Shown in pieces: positions 34,303 through 44,763 of a stretch of 64,000 nt of DNA. A program made the position numbers and the translations under genes. The stretch comes from Aureobasidium sp. EXF-3400. Lineage: Eukaryota; Ascomycota; Dothideomycetes; Dothideales; Saccotheciaceae. Numbering within the stretch: position 1 is the first letter of the stretch; each line of letters starts with the position of its first letter. A model generated the notes under the pieces. That model had not been told where the DNA came from and searched no databases. It was given only the letters and a program-made list of their open reading frames with translations. Location: the NCBI GenBank assembly GCA_024195585.1, contig SWBL01000242.1, forward strand, positions 17,247-81,246. Reading direction: 5' to 3'.

Positions 34303-34947
34303 GCTGCTGCTGAAGGTATCGAATAGTGCCTAGTTCATGTCGCGAAGAAGTCTGCTGAGTGGAACTTGTCCATGTCTTTATCGCAAAGACGCAGTCCTGC
34401 TGTTGACGATGACTGGTTGCTGCGAGTCCAAGGAAGCTCCTGCTGATAACACACGCAATCTGGTGCAGACTGTGGGGGAAGATCGGACCGAGCTTCGAAC
34501 GCACGTTCCAAGCATCCAATGCGACCAGAAACGCCCGTCACGTGTCCGTCGTCTCCCGAGTCTGCCAACATGACCAATACTGATCCTCTCCAACCAGGAT
34601 ATCAGTCCCTTTCGCATGTAATGGTGCAGCCTAGTCATACAAAGCAGTCCTCGGTAGACATACGGAGGCCTCTTAGGAAAGGGCACCAGGTTGCTTAAAC
34701 CAGATTTCATGATAAGAATGGATTTGACATTGCTATTGGCAAATGGATGTATCCAAGCGCACCATCAACAGCGATTACCAAACGTAAATTTGTGGAAGCG
34801 GCCATATCGTATCCTGATTGCCATCAAAAAGCGTGAGGCATTGTGTGGCAGATGTTTGTGGGCAAAGGTTGTTTGACTAGAAAGTGTCGCCCTCGAGCGC
34901 TTCTTGATGCAAAAGCTTCTTCCAGACAAGAGTTAGATGTGCGACCA
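34303..34947. other. Intergenic, no gene recognised
   Basis: Short frames on both strands without motifs. The stretch holds the ATG101 promoter and the 3' flank of the following minus-strand gene. Confidence 0.45.
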
Positions 34948-35721
34948 TCAGTGCCACGGGTACCCGATCACAGCTGGTGGTCGTCGGTAGCTGATAGTAT
35001 ACCCATTGAGGTCCTGGAACACCATGTAGTACTCCGTCATGACACTAGGAAGTGGACATTTGACCCAACCAACATTGTGTTCCGCAACACCGTCAATCTC
35101 CTCATACACATTAGGATCCGGCTTTCGCCCTGCGAATCTGGGATCCTCGTCGCGAGGCAGCCATTTTTTGTCAATCACCTTGACCCAACCCTGATTGTCC
35201 TTGTCGAAATCGGGCGGCGGAGGGGCGTCTTGAACGGCAGATTTGAGTGCTTCTGCATCAACTTGCACACAGTATCTGTAACGTGGAGAGCGACCCATGC
35301 CGACTGGGGTACCATCGACTTGCCTAGGTTGCTGCTGTTCACGCTGCACTGCAGTTTCTGCCCAGTTTCTAAAATGGTGTCGAATCGTTGCGACGTTCGC
35401 ACCATCGAAGCTTTCCTTATCATCGAAGACAGTCCAGGTCATCTTGTTGAGCACGTCTTGGCCTTTGAAAAATTCCATACTATCAGCTGCCCAGAAAAGT
35501 AAACGACGCATGAACTCGGTCCATGCAGCCTCGTCCTCGTAGGTCGTGCGATAGATCACATAGCCCCAAGTCTTGTGTCCGTCGGCTTGATATTGTGCCT
35601 CGATCCTGTCGGCGTGACTGGACTGTGTGCTGACACGAGGATTCCGAGGTGAAGGATCTTCTGCCACGAAGTTCTTCATGCGCTCCAGAAACGCATCATG
35701 GCTCGTTGTATCTTCGGCCAT
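34948..35721 (-). CDS. Conserved fungal hypothetical protein
   Basis: A single exon of 257 aa from the ATG of MAEDTTSHDAFLERMKNFVA. The central block, KTWGYVIYRTTYEDEAAWTE followed by an Arg/Leu stretch, an FF and later LNKMTWTVFDDKESFDGANV, resembles a family common in plant-associated and saprobic ascomycetes in which a W-G-Y/F-V-I-Y-R-C/T-Y motif opens the protein and a D-G-A motif precedes a R-H-F-R-x-W helix. I know no function for it. No signal peptide, membrane segment or catalytic triad is seen. The C-terminal Pro-rich stretch and the WVKVIDKKWLPRDEDPR segment look conserved. Its neighbour to the left is ATG101, and nothing links them functionally. Confidence 0.65.
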   Translation of the reverse strand: MAEDTTSHDAFLERMKNFVAEDPSPRNPRVSTQSSHADRIEAQYQADGHKTWGYVIYRTTYEDEAAWTEFMRRLLFWAADSMEFFKGQDVLNKMTWTVFDDKESFDGANVATIRHHFRNWAETAVQREQQQPRQVDGTPVGMGRSPRYRYCVQVDAEALKSAVQDAPPPPDFDKDNQGWVKVIDKKWLPRDEDPRFAGRKPDPNVYEEIDGVAEHNVGWVKCPLPSVMTEYYMVFQDLNGYTISYRRPPAVIGYPWH

Positions 35722-36600
35722 TGGAGTTGCATACACAACGGAAGACTCGTGCTACAAAACAGCGGTGTGCGTTCTTACGCGGCACTGGTGGCTGCACTGT
35801 TAGACACGATCGACTGGCGAAGAGTCTGTGAATGCTGAAGCTCTGATACTCCGGTCAATCAATGAACTGACCAAGGGTCAATAGCGATTGAAAGTTGTGG
35901 AGGGAGTTGTTGTGGGTCGAAGTCATTCACCGGGTTCATGAGCAATTTGGGAAATACCGTGTTCCACGCCAAGCTCTCTGCAACACACAGTTCTGATCAT
36001 GTGCAACAACATTCGGTCAATCACCACCAGATTTTTCCACCAAACCATTGCGCATCTGCTGAATTTCCCTCAGTCTCGTAGTCGAACCATCAGATGCTTC
36101 AGGAAGGATGAACATCGGTCCTCCAAGAACTTCCGAGCAAGCCAGATGATCAGTAATCATGGATGACCCGTCGTCTACGCGATGTTTCTCCTAATTTCAC
36201 CCTCACTTGTCTGTTCGGTTCACTCCTTTCACTGATGACAACATTTCAGGTAGGGCCAGCTTCTGGCATATGGAGTATTGATGCAGATAACAACTCTCTG
36301 CTGTTTCGGCCTAGCAGCGCACCAAATTCCTTGATCACTATTCCTTGGAAGCATGTCTGTCGAAGTTATTCTGCTCTGAGTTTTACAAGCTCATTACTCG
36401 TAGGCAGCAGCCCACAAACTGTGCCGATGTGACTGGTCTCGGGGCAAAATGAGATCGAAGGGACTCAGCTGAACATCATGAACTTGATCGTACTTTGGAG
36501 AACTTCCTGCTGTCCTTCATGCTCAGCATTTCCGTGGACCAAACCATCCGGAGAGATCATCGGTTTGATGTTCACTCAACGAACCAACAGATCAGCCGAG
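35722..36600. other. Gene-poor region
   Basis: Frames are short and overlapping. No motif was recognised. It marks the change from the dense conserved block on the left to the decayed, repeat-bearing DNA on the right. Confidence 0.45.
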
Positions 36601-36639
36601 AGATTTCTAGTTTGAGGAAGCGTTTCGTGAAGCTATGAT

Positions 36640-38004
36640 CAGTGTATCCGTAGTTCTGGTGATGACATTCTCGTCCGCTGCTTCACACGTCCATTGTCCC
36701 AACGATATGTTTCACTCGATTCGAAACGCCATTGGCGTGCCTTCGGACACGCTGCGTTGCTGGACCGCCAACACAATAGCCTACGCCTCACGTCAACATT
36801 TAGTTTCGAGGACACGCAAGCCATGGCGTAAAAAGAGTAAGTTGACCGACATTGCACAGCCGCAAGCAACAGCTAGTATGTCATAGGAAAAATTCCGTAA
36901 GACATCAAGGTCTTCCCTGGAACAATGAGTGCACGCGTGTATACGCCTTCTCTGGCGGCGCACGAGACCCTCTACTAATAGAAAGATCGGCCAGTCGAGT
37001 AATGGAGCACTCTCAGGTACTCAGCTTCGACTAGCCCACCAGAATTGCCCAGAATGGAACACGCCACCGTTCGTTCTGTGGGTGCGCGACTTCGAAGTCG
37101 AACAAAAACTTTTCGAGCTTGGCCCGCTGCCCTCTGACCTTCCACTAAACGGCGATGAAGGCTTGGAAGTCGTCCGCTTCTTTACCAAGTACGCCGTCTC
37201 CTGTGCTTGCGAGGCAGAGTTAGCCGGCGTCTTGAAAGCGCGAAGCTGTGGCACGGTCACCAACCAGCTAAACGCGATGTGAGCAGCGAGGACACCTTTC
37301 TCTTCCGCGATAATGTCATCTCCCCTTCGCCTTTCGACCTTCTTCGCGAGGTCTACCATAATGGCCACAAAGTCCTGAAGATCTGCCAGTAGCCCGTCCT
37401 CGCCGTTTCTCGACACACACGCAGTGCTCTTCTGGATGACTGGTACCTGCGCAACCACTTCGTTGTCGATTTCGAGATTGCGCTCAGTGCTCGCAACCGA
37501 AGTCAGCTCGAGAAGGCAATGAGACTTGTCAGCCCACGTGTCAGAGCCTTGCTGTTGACACCAGTTCTTGTGACTATCTCGCCTCACCTGCAGATCCGCA
37601 TTTGTATGTCCGAAACCTGTATGACCTTCGCCTCGCTGCTCCAATGGTTCCGTCTCTTTTACGATGGCCTGCTGTCGAAAGCCGAGTTAGAGAAGACTGG
37701 TGATGCAGGACTTGGAACGGGTCCACCTATGCCTACTAACTGGCAAATCGATCGGGACCGCAGCTCTATACTTGTACTCGACGAGATGTGTGTAGGGCAT
37801 GTCATATACGGCTTGCGCTGGCTAGCGACTGAGTTTGCAGACAATGATGCTAAGGCCATCGTCGCCGTACAGAAGAGGAGACAGGGGCAGCTATTTACAA
37901 CTGGATGGTCTCAGAGTAGGAGCAATCACGTACTGAGGATAGGATGCATGTCTGTAAGCTGGTCGGCTCGTGATTCAAGGAGCTGGGAATCGAAAGTGCT
38001 CTAG
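36640..38004 (+). pseudogene. Possible decayed gene, several short coding-like fragments
   Basis: Plus-strand fragments in different frames read like protein: DMFHSIRNAIGVPSDTLRCW (about 36700), VYAFSGGARDPLLIERSASR (about 36940), FVLWVRDFEVEQKLFELGPL and EGLEVVRFFTKYAV (37070-37200), DTFLFRDNVISPSPFDLLRE (about 37300), and PPMPTNWQIDRDRSSILVLD (about 37740). They follow one another in order but are separated by stops and frame changes, with GT and AG borders that could make some gaps introns. No family recognised. The first half might instead be chance frames; an annotation as one broken gene is only a suggestion. Confidence 0.3.
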
Positions 38005-38039
38005 AATGGAGTCCAAAAGAGGCACTAATGATGGATAGA

Positions 38040-38795
38040 TTCAAGTTAAGAGGCTATGAAAGGCGGATTTGGGCACTTCCTGTGGCATTGCGCTTTTCCG
38101 ATGATTGAATCCTTTGCCTTGTGTATGTTTCTTGTTCCGTTCCTGCTTTTTTTGTATAAATGTTTAGGGACCTTATCCTCCGTATGTATGTTTGCTCCTG
38201 CCCTAATAGTGATGCATCACTCTTCTGCCTTTACATATGTAACTTAAAGCACTGGACAAGAGGTTTTGCTTTTATCTGTAGCAAACAAGAAGCAGTAGCT
38301 GCCTACTAATAAGACTACTTATCAGCAAGGCCTATGAAAGTAAGTTATAGCTTTGCTGCTTCACTACAAGTTTAAGCATGCTGCTAATGGTATTTAGTTA
38401 AAAAGAGTGCAGTCCTAGCACACTTACAAATGTTCCAACTTTGTTGTAATAGGGTAAGGTTCTGTTCTAGATATGTCTGCAACAGTTGTAGATAGGACTT
38501 AGCAAAACAACCTTAGTAGTGCAAGCTATTTAGTTAAGATTGTACCTATAGATACTTTTTCTTCGATTAACTAACTACTACGCCGTATACTGTCGGCAGG
38601 CTTTCGTTAGTAAAGGTTGCATCTCTACCTCCGGTTGATTGTACATAGTTCTAGGATTACTTTCCTTACTAGTAAGAGATCCCTGTTATAAGAGAACACA
38701 TATTTTAAGTGATTAGAGCAATGTGTTTTAGGTTAGAATATAGTGGAAAAACAATAGATATAAGACTAATAGCAGGACCGGGTATAGAGGTCGTC
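38040..38795. other. AT-rich, ORF-poor block (left arm)
   Basis: The sequence turns AT-rich with many TA dinucleotides (tagtta, tactaata, ttagtaaa) and no gene-like frame. Such composition is expected of repeat DNA degraded by RIP. No specific transposon protein can be read in it. Confidence 0.5.
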
Positions 38796-40075
38796 GTGCC
38801 CCTGTCGCCGCGCAGAGGTCGAAATGCTCAAGGTGAGAAATGAGGTTTTTGAAAAACCGTATGACAGGGTCGCACTCCGGATGGCCACCCACCCTTCACC
38901 CATATCCCACTCCATGGCTGCAAGCACTAGACCACAGAGCCTTCCACCGTGTCCGCCGATCCGTTGCACACCTCCTGGAAACGCTTGCACTGCCGTAACC
39001 ACCACGCCGTCGCCGCCGCCGTCGACCTAACAACCCGCCGGCGGCCGTCCACCTTTCCGCCGCTAGGACAACAGACCCCTCCAGAGTCCCTAGAGCAGCC
39101 CAGCGGGTGCCTGTCGTCTCTGCCTAGCGTTCAGAAGGTGGTGGGACCAAGAGGTGGCCCTGAAAACAATGGGCGACCCTGGTAGAGACCCGCCGGCCGG
39201 CCAACCTGGGGTGACCCTGACCTTCGCCCGCCGCCGGTCGTGGCCAGTGGCCTCGGGGGTCATCCATGGCCACTGCAACCCTGTCCTACGCCCGCCAGAA
39301 CGCCAGTGGGCAACCCTGTCCTCCACCAGCCGGCCGTCCAGCCAGGGGTGACCCTGTCCGCCGCCGCCGCCAGCGTCTTGCCGGTATTCTCTCTACTCAC
39401 AAGAAGCCTGTAGCTGCAAGAAGTGAAAAAGAAGACGAAAAACGACACTCCACCACACCGCCGCCGCCGCCGGCCAAAGCTGCTGCGGGTGACCCTGTCC
39501 CCGGCCGCCGGCCAACACATCCAGCGGCCACCTGCCTCTGGGAGGGACTCAACCCTGCACCAGAGACCTGGGACCGTCTTCCTTAGACCCCACTATTACC
39601 AGGAGGTCCGCCTGACCACCGTGGCCCAAAGATCCCGCTGGTGGAATCTATTAGACAGCCGCCGGTTGGACTGGCACGGCTTGGGGGGACACGGTTAGGG
39701 AGCGTTTTGCAACAGCCTCCCTCGTCCTGTCCACCCCAGTGACGATCAGACCGCCGGTGGACTGGTTAGATGGTTGGCAGGTGTCAGCGCTCATGGTCGC
39801 TACCCCTCCAGGTGCCATCAACCGTAGTCCGCCGGACGCTGCAGGTGAACTTTGCGGGTCGGTGCGCACGTAAACGCTGCCCGTCGAGCAAAAGTTCAAC
39901 CGCCACGGTCAAAACGTCGCCGTCAGAAGATAAAACCCTCAGACCCCACGGGAACAGGGGGTTGACGGCGAGGTTTGACAGGGTACATCGCTTAGATGCG
40001 ACCTTCAAACCGACTGGCACGCCAACCATCCCTCTCCATAGACCCTCCGAACTTGCGTGTGCCCCTGTCGCCGCG
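38796..40075. repeat. GC-rich island with degenerate ~140-bp repeats, bounded by 17-bp direct repeats
   Basis: The AT-rich block is interrupted by about 1.28 kb that is GC-rich, with runs of CCGCCG and CCGGCCGG. GTGCCCCTGTCGCCGCG occurs at 38796-38812 and again, identical and in the same orientation, at 40059-40075, exactly at the two edges of the island. Inside, GTGACCCTG recurs at 39211, 39348 and 39489, about 140 bp apart, each preceded by a related CCGGCC-rich stretch, so a degenerate tandem repeat is present. Frames here are low-complexity Arg/Pro/Gly and look non-coding. It could be a minisatellite or a non-autonomous element with terminal direct repeats. Confidence 0.55.
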
Positions 40076-41051
40076 TAGATATGCTTCTTTCTTAATTTAT
40101 GTCTATTAGTTGTATGAATACTATAAATTGTCTGCTCGTATATGTCGCATTCTGTTTAAATCTATCTCTTATACTTAGCTCATACTAGACAAAGAGTATA
40201 TTTATCTCATAACCTTAATACAATCTAGAATCGCTTATAAGTAAGAGTAATTTAATCCTACATAGACTCGAACGATAGTCCTTTACTAGTAGTATAGAGA
40301 ATTGCTATACAAGTATAATACTAAGTTGCATTTTAGGCTCTATTCTTCGCTACTTATTAGTTAGTCTATGAACTAAACAACGTATTCAAAGCTGATTGTA
40401 AGTAGTTTTTAAGTACTATAAGGTCTTATTATAGCTCTTAAGTTGTAGCTTCATAGAATCAATTTACTTCCTAGATGTCCATCGTAGAAACTCATAGCAT
40501 GATAGTTAGCCGCTTGCTTTTGCAAAAGACGATATTACTTAGTTAGTTCTCTATAAGAGATAAAGGGGTTAGTTTAGGCTATCATAATAACAGTAGAGAA
40601 GATACCTATATATAGACTTTTCTCTTGCTAATCTAATACGTCTGTTTTCTCTTAAGGAGTCTAGCAAGAAGGCTTTATATAAAGAAGTGATCATGATAGT
40701 ATATAGACTTTTCATATAGAGATTTGGTAGGATCTAACTTTCCTAATATATTGTACATTATATATATAGTTTTATAGGATCTTAGTAAGTCTATATACTA
40801 TAAGAATACAGGCAAGAACCTTTTATCTAATAGTTCTTTATAGTTTTATAGAAAAGTAGAGGTATATTACAAAAAAGTAGAATTGAGAGGCTGTTCAAGT
40901 ACTGGAAAGCTAAAGTTACTTGATAATATACAAAGAAAAAGAATGCTAGAACGATCCTAATACTTCTTTTGCTTTCTAGTCGAGATAGTGAACCGAGAAA
41001 TATCCTTAAATTCCCTTCTGTTCCAAGTAGAACTGTAGTCATGATCTTACA
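40076..41051. other. AT-rich, ORF-poor block (right arm)
   Basis: Very AT- and TA-rich (tatatatagttt, ctatatact) with no gene-like frame, matching the block left of the GC island. It runs up to the 3' end of the amidoligase gene. RIP-degraded repeat is the likeliest explanation. Confidence 0.5.
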
Positions 41052-42517
41052 TCAGTTTTGCATATCAGATATGACCTTGTCTGTCCATTTTTCATAATCG
41101 CAAGTGTCCATGTTTAAGAAGACATCTGTGCAACTCTGGATGCTAGCGGGTAGAGTTTTGAAGACGGCATCTGTGATCTGACCGTAGTAACCACCCTGCA
41201 ATTTTTGTAAGATTTTGGAGTCGACGGCTTCACGACGGTAGTCAGCTAGACGATTGTCCTCGACAGTGCGTAAGAAGGACTTGAAAGGGTCGTCTGTTTT
41301 GATAGTCGATGTCAGTTGCGTATGACGACGGACAGCCCAATCAATAGACAGACGGTCAGTATAGTAATTGATAGTGGTTTGTGAGGCGCCGATTTCCTTT
41401 AGGAGGTCGACAATAGTGCTAGCAGGATTAGCCCAAATCTTGGTGATGATAGCATTGTGATCAATATCAGGAGTTGAGAGCCACAACATCAGCTTACCCA
41501 TGAATTGAGACCAAGCCCAAACCTCAGAGAATTCTAGTGATCCAGGAGCAGCTCTAACCTCGACTGTGCTTTTGCCTATATTCGAGGTCAAGTTCTGCAA
41601 GTTGACAGCCACAGAACGACGGCTAAGGAGCTCACCGGTACTGTCATGAAGCGGCCAAATGTTCAAGAAGTCCTCGACCTCCTCATCAAACTTGAAGATT
41701 GTGTCAAGCCAGAACGGCGGGCTGCAAGTCTGCAGCTCCTCAGTAATGGTGAAGCGATTGATTTCAGGGTCTCCTTTTATAGCTCTTTTGACATTCCAAC
41801 GCATCATTTCGAGAAATGCCCTGGAACCAGCCCCAACCCATTCGCTGACTTGGCCGTACTTATACTCAGGAACCGAACCACGGATTCCGGGTGTGGGACC
41901 TTCAGAAGCCATACTAGAGATTCTCGAGAATGGAGAGATTTGATCAAACTGACGTTCGAGGGCTGCAAATACACCAAACATACCAAGTGAAGTCCTTACA
42001 GAAGGCTGGCACTTGCCATTTCCAAAGTGGATATGAAGCCCAGTGCTCTTGTTGGTAGAAGCACAGTAACCAGTGCCTGAGAAAGCCTCGTGAATCTTTT
42101 GAATAAAAGTGCTGATCTCGGTTTCAGAGTCCCACTCGAGTAGCTCACCGGTACATGGATATCTCTGGCTCATTGGGTCAGGCGTAGGCTTGGAAAAGTT
42201 CATAACTCTAGACACAAGTTCCATGCTGTAAAAGTTCGAGCCTTGCGGAACGTGGACCTCCTCTTCATCGCTAGCCTTGACTGTATTATCACGATGCATA
42301 GTCCAAGTAGAGAAGGGAGGAACAAATCCATCGAGAGTACCCTTGACAGGCAAAGTCCAAGTGTGGCTGTGAGTACAACGAGTGCAGGGGAGAACCACAG
42401 GCTCTTTGAGAACCTTTGAGAACCTTTGAGAACCTTTGAGAGGTGGCTTTTGGGGCTTACATCACGCGGTGTGTAGCACAAAAATTCAAACTCGATGCCA
42501 AACGTCATGTTCTCCAT
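41052..42517 (-). CDS. Amidoligase-family protein (putative amidoligase enzyme)
   Basis: Exons 42517-42461 and 41052-42401 (59-nt intron) give about 468 aa from MENMTFGIEFEFLC; an ATG at 42565 would add 16 residues. Family motifs are present in order: the N-terminal FGIEFEF, the TGLHIHFGNG with its HxH pair, the helix FGVFAALERQFDQIS, and VEVRAAPGSLEFSEVWAW. They match the ATP-grasp-like/COOH-NH2 ligase fold of fungal putative amidoligases, predicted to form amide or isopeptide bonds; no substrate is known for the fungal branch. Two zinc-like cysteines, LPCTRCTHSHTW, start the second exon. The intron consists mainly of a 10-bp tandem repeat. A divergent relative lies 5.6 kb away on the same strand. 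The gene sits next to an AT-rich block, so silencing is conceivable. Confidence 0.8.
42401..42440. repeat. Decanucleotide tandem repeat inside the amidoligase intron
   Basis: Three perfect copies of AACCTTTGAG occupy 42411-42440, and a fourth degenerate copy (GCTCTTTGAG) lies at 42401-42410. On the coding strand the copies read CTCAAAGGTT and run into the acceptor AG, so copy number would change the intron's length and pyrimidine tract. Confidence 0.85.
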
Positions 42518-43227
42518 GATTGAAGGCTGACCAGCAGCATAGTCGGTATCAATGAAAGAACACATTGTATTGAGTTCTGATTTTGTAACAATGTCTGTGA
42601 AAGGCGTGAAGGCTGTAGAACGCGACCTATGCTGATATGCACCAATTTGAAGCAAACAACTGATCTGTGGTCGGTGGGAGTTGAATATAATGAACAATGG
42701 CCGTCGACGGTGTAGACAAAGGCATTGAAGAAACGACAAAGGACAATCAAGGAACCGAACAGACGTCGAAGAAGGCATGAAAGAAGTACGAGCTGAGGTC
42801 AAAGAAGCACCATAATGCTTCCTCTTTCGGCGAACAAAAAAGAAGCGGCGATCCGGCAATGGCCTACCGGTAGCATGATCATGGTACATCAGAGTAGCAA
42901 TCTCCTATACGCCTTGCCCGAGGCGTGTGCAGAAGCTCTTCGATTCTTACTGAACTGAGGGTTGTGAAAGACTGTCACGACCATGACACAAAGCATGATT
43001 TTTCTGTTCTTTCAAATGCAAAACTTTTTCTGTCTGTGCGAACCACAATTGACAATACCTTTGTTTTGCCCATGGCTTGAACTCCCCACCGCTTCTTGAC
43101 TTCTTTGCTACTGCAATTATATAACGAGCCATTGCTCCTGGAATGGCACGATGCGAAGAGCACAACTTGCCGGTACACTCAAAGACAACAATCATAGAGC
43201 CACTTCAAGATCGATTCAAAGCATCCA

Positions 43228-43785
43228 ATGCTCGGACTATCTACTCTTCCGCTCTGTGAGCGCATTGTTGGTTTTTTGATTGTCTTGATCGATGTCTTGA
43301 TTATTGTCTACATCTTCGTTCTGCCACGCCTTGGGCGCCTTCCTCGCCTTCCGCCTCTTCCGCGCCTTCCCGCCTGCCGCCGCTGCAATCGAGAGACTCG
43401 CCGGACCTTCAAGCTTCCCTGTGGTCAATGCCGCTTCTGTTACAGTTGCCTGAACACATGGGTTACACGTTGCTGCCACAATCAAGCTCTATGGCCCATT
43501 CATTGCTGCAATCTCGATCGAGTCTCGCTCCGTTCTGTGAAACACGCGTTGACAGAAGATACCATCAAATTGGTCAGAAGATGTGTTGCTGAATGGGGAT
43601 GCACAGGTGAGATCTTGTATTGTGCAAATAGTGAATGCCCGATGCCTCTTACTGGACCTCAGGTTGGAGTTGGACCTGGTGGTCGCTTCATCACCTGTCA
43701 TCAGTGTTGTGGGATGACTTGCATCAGATGTAGAAACTTCGGCCATGATGCCTTATGTACATCTACCTTGGGACCGTTAACTTGA
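43228..43785 (+). CDS. RING/IBR-like membrane protein (possible RBR-type E3)
   Basis: A single-exon frame of 185 aa. The N-terminus carries a long hydrophobic segment (RIVGFLIVLIDVLIIVYIFV), then a Pro/Leu/Arg repeat, then a cysteine array: CRRCNRETRRTFKLPCGQCR, CYSC, CC, HCC resembles a RING. A second group, CANSECPMPL and later CHQCCGMTCIRC with NFGHDALC, resembles an IBR domain. This order is that of fungal RBR ubiquitin-ligase-like proteins, but the protein is short, the second RING with its catalytic Cys is not obvious, and it stops soon after the IBR. It may be a truncated or specialised member. Codon use is ordinary. It is the only plus-strand gene between the amidoligase and the kinase. 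Confidence 0.65.
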   Translation: MLGLSTLPLCERIVGFLIVLIDVLIIVYIFVLPRLGRLPRLPPLPRLPACRRCNRETRRTFKLPCGQCRFCYSCLNTWVTRCCHNQALWPIHCCNLDRVSLRSVKHALTEDTIKLVRRCVAEWGCTGEILYCANSECPMPLTGPQVGVGPGGRFITCHQCCGMTCIRCRNFGHDALCTSTLGPLT

Positions 43786-44638
43786 TCACTCGAAACACTT
43801 CATCCGATTCGCAATGTTTTATCGTCCTGCGAAGTAGAGAAACCCGGCATGTTCTGTTTTATTCCCAGCTCGAATTGTTCTGTTTCTGCCTTGCGATGTA
43901 GTCTCCAATCAACAATAATTTACCATCTTTGCATCTTTGTCAAATCCTCTTGCCGTCTGTGATCCGACCAGCCATGTTTCTTGCTTCCTTAAGTGCAGAA
44001 CCCCAATCCTGTAGAGAAAGAGACGAGTTCGTCTACGGCTATGAGCTCCATCCGTGTGCAAACCCCTGAACCAAACTCTCCACCCAAATTTATAATCATG
44101 TCATGGACACCTTAGATAATCTGATGACAACTTTGAACCGAGCATCTAAACATTGAATCCTCATGCGTGGATTCACTTGGTCTGTTTACACGTTGTTCTG
44201 CAAGAGGGAATGGCTTGATCTTATGTCTGCTACATCCCGCACTTGACACTGGCGTGCCGTGATCATCTTTCGAGGCCTCGGAACAGCGAGGAGTTGGCGG
44301 CATAAAACGGACACGCGGTTTTCGAGCTTGCTGTCACTCGATTTACTAGAGCATGAAGACATTCTCATGTTCGCCGTCTACTCGAACTAGTTTGTACAAG
44401 GAATCTGCGCCCTTTCAATGCGTCATAGCAAGGAGTCATGGTGCGTTTGCTTAAGAAAATAAGCATCAAGCCCAAAATGTAGTCAAAAATATGCCCTATC
44501 ATGGGCTTTGCTTGGGCTTCATGATCAACTACGAGGAGCGCTAAAAGTAGTCGAAGTGCGCTCGATCTCGTTAGATGCTTGGACAGTCAGAACGTCTGTC
44601 TTCCTCAAAGACGATAATCAGCAAGCTAGTGAACCGTC
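43786..44638. other. Intergenic, no gene recognised
   Basis: No frame with motifs. The stretch separates the RING/IBR-like gene from the stop-riddled pseudogene and ends at a hexanucleotide repeat. Confidence 0.45.
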
Positions 44639-44680
44639 TGATTCTGATTCTGATTCTGATTCTGATTCTGATTCTGATTC
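44639..44680. repeat. Microsatellite (TGATTC)7
   Basis: Seven uninterrupted copies of TGATTC. In one plus-strand frame it encodes Ser-Asp repeats, but no convincing gene surrounds it. It lies about 80 bp beyond the 3' end of the minus-strand pseudogene. Confidence 0.9.
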
Positions 44681-44763
44681 GAATCGACCGACCTTTGAGT
44701 GAGCATCTGTTCGGGCATGCGCGAAGCCACACCCGATTGCACAAACCACAATCATAGCCAGTC

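Noticed and set aside
33610..34326. Long plus-strand frame across the ATG101 gene
   Set aside because: It is the antisense of ATG101. The minus strand has the family motifs and a correct splice, the plus frame has none.
39260..39698. Arg/Pro/Gly-rich frames on both strands of the GC island
   Set aside because: Low complexity from CCG runs; frames open on both strands as expected by composition, so not called genes.
38796..40075. Solo LTR or full LTR retrotransposon
   Set aside because: Direct repeats are only 17 bp, no TG...CA ends, primer-binding site or polymerase fragments were seen.
44508..44702. Short frame ending in Ser-Asp repeats as a gene
   Set aside because: Its only notable part is the TGATTC microsatellite, with no other coding character.
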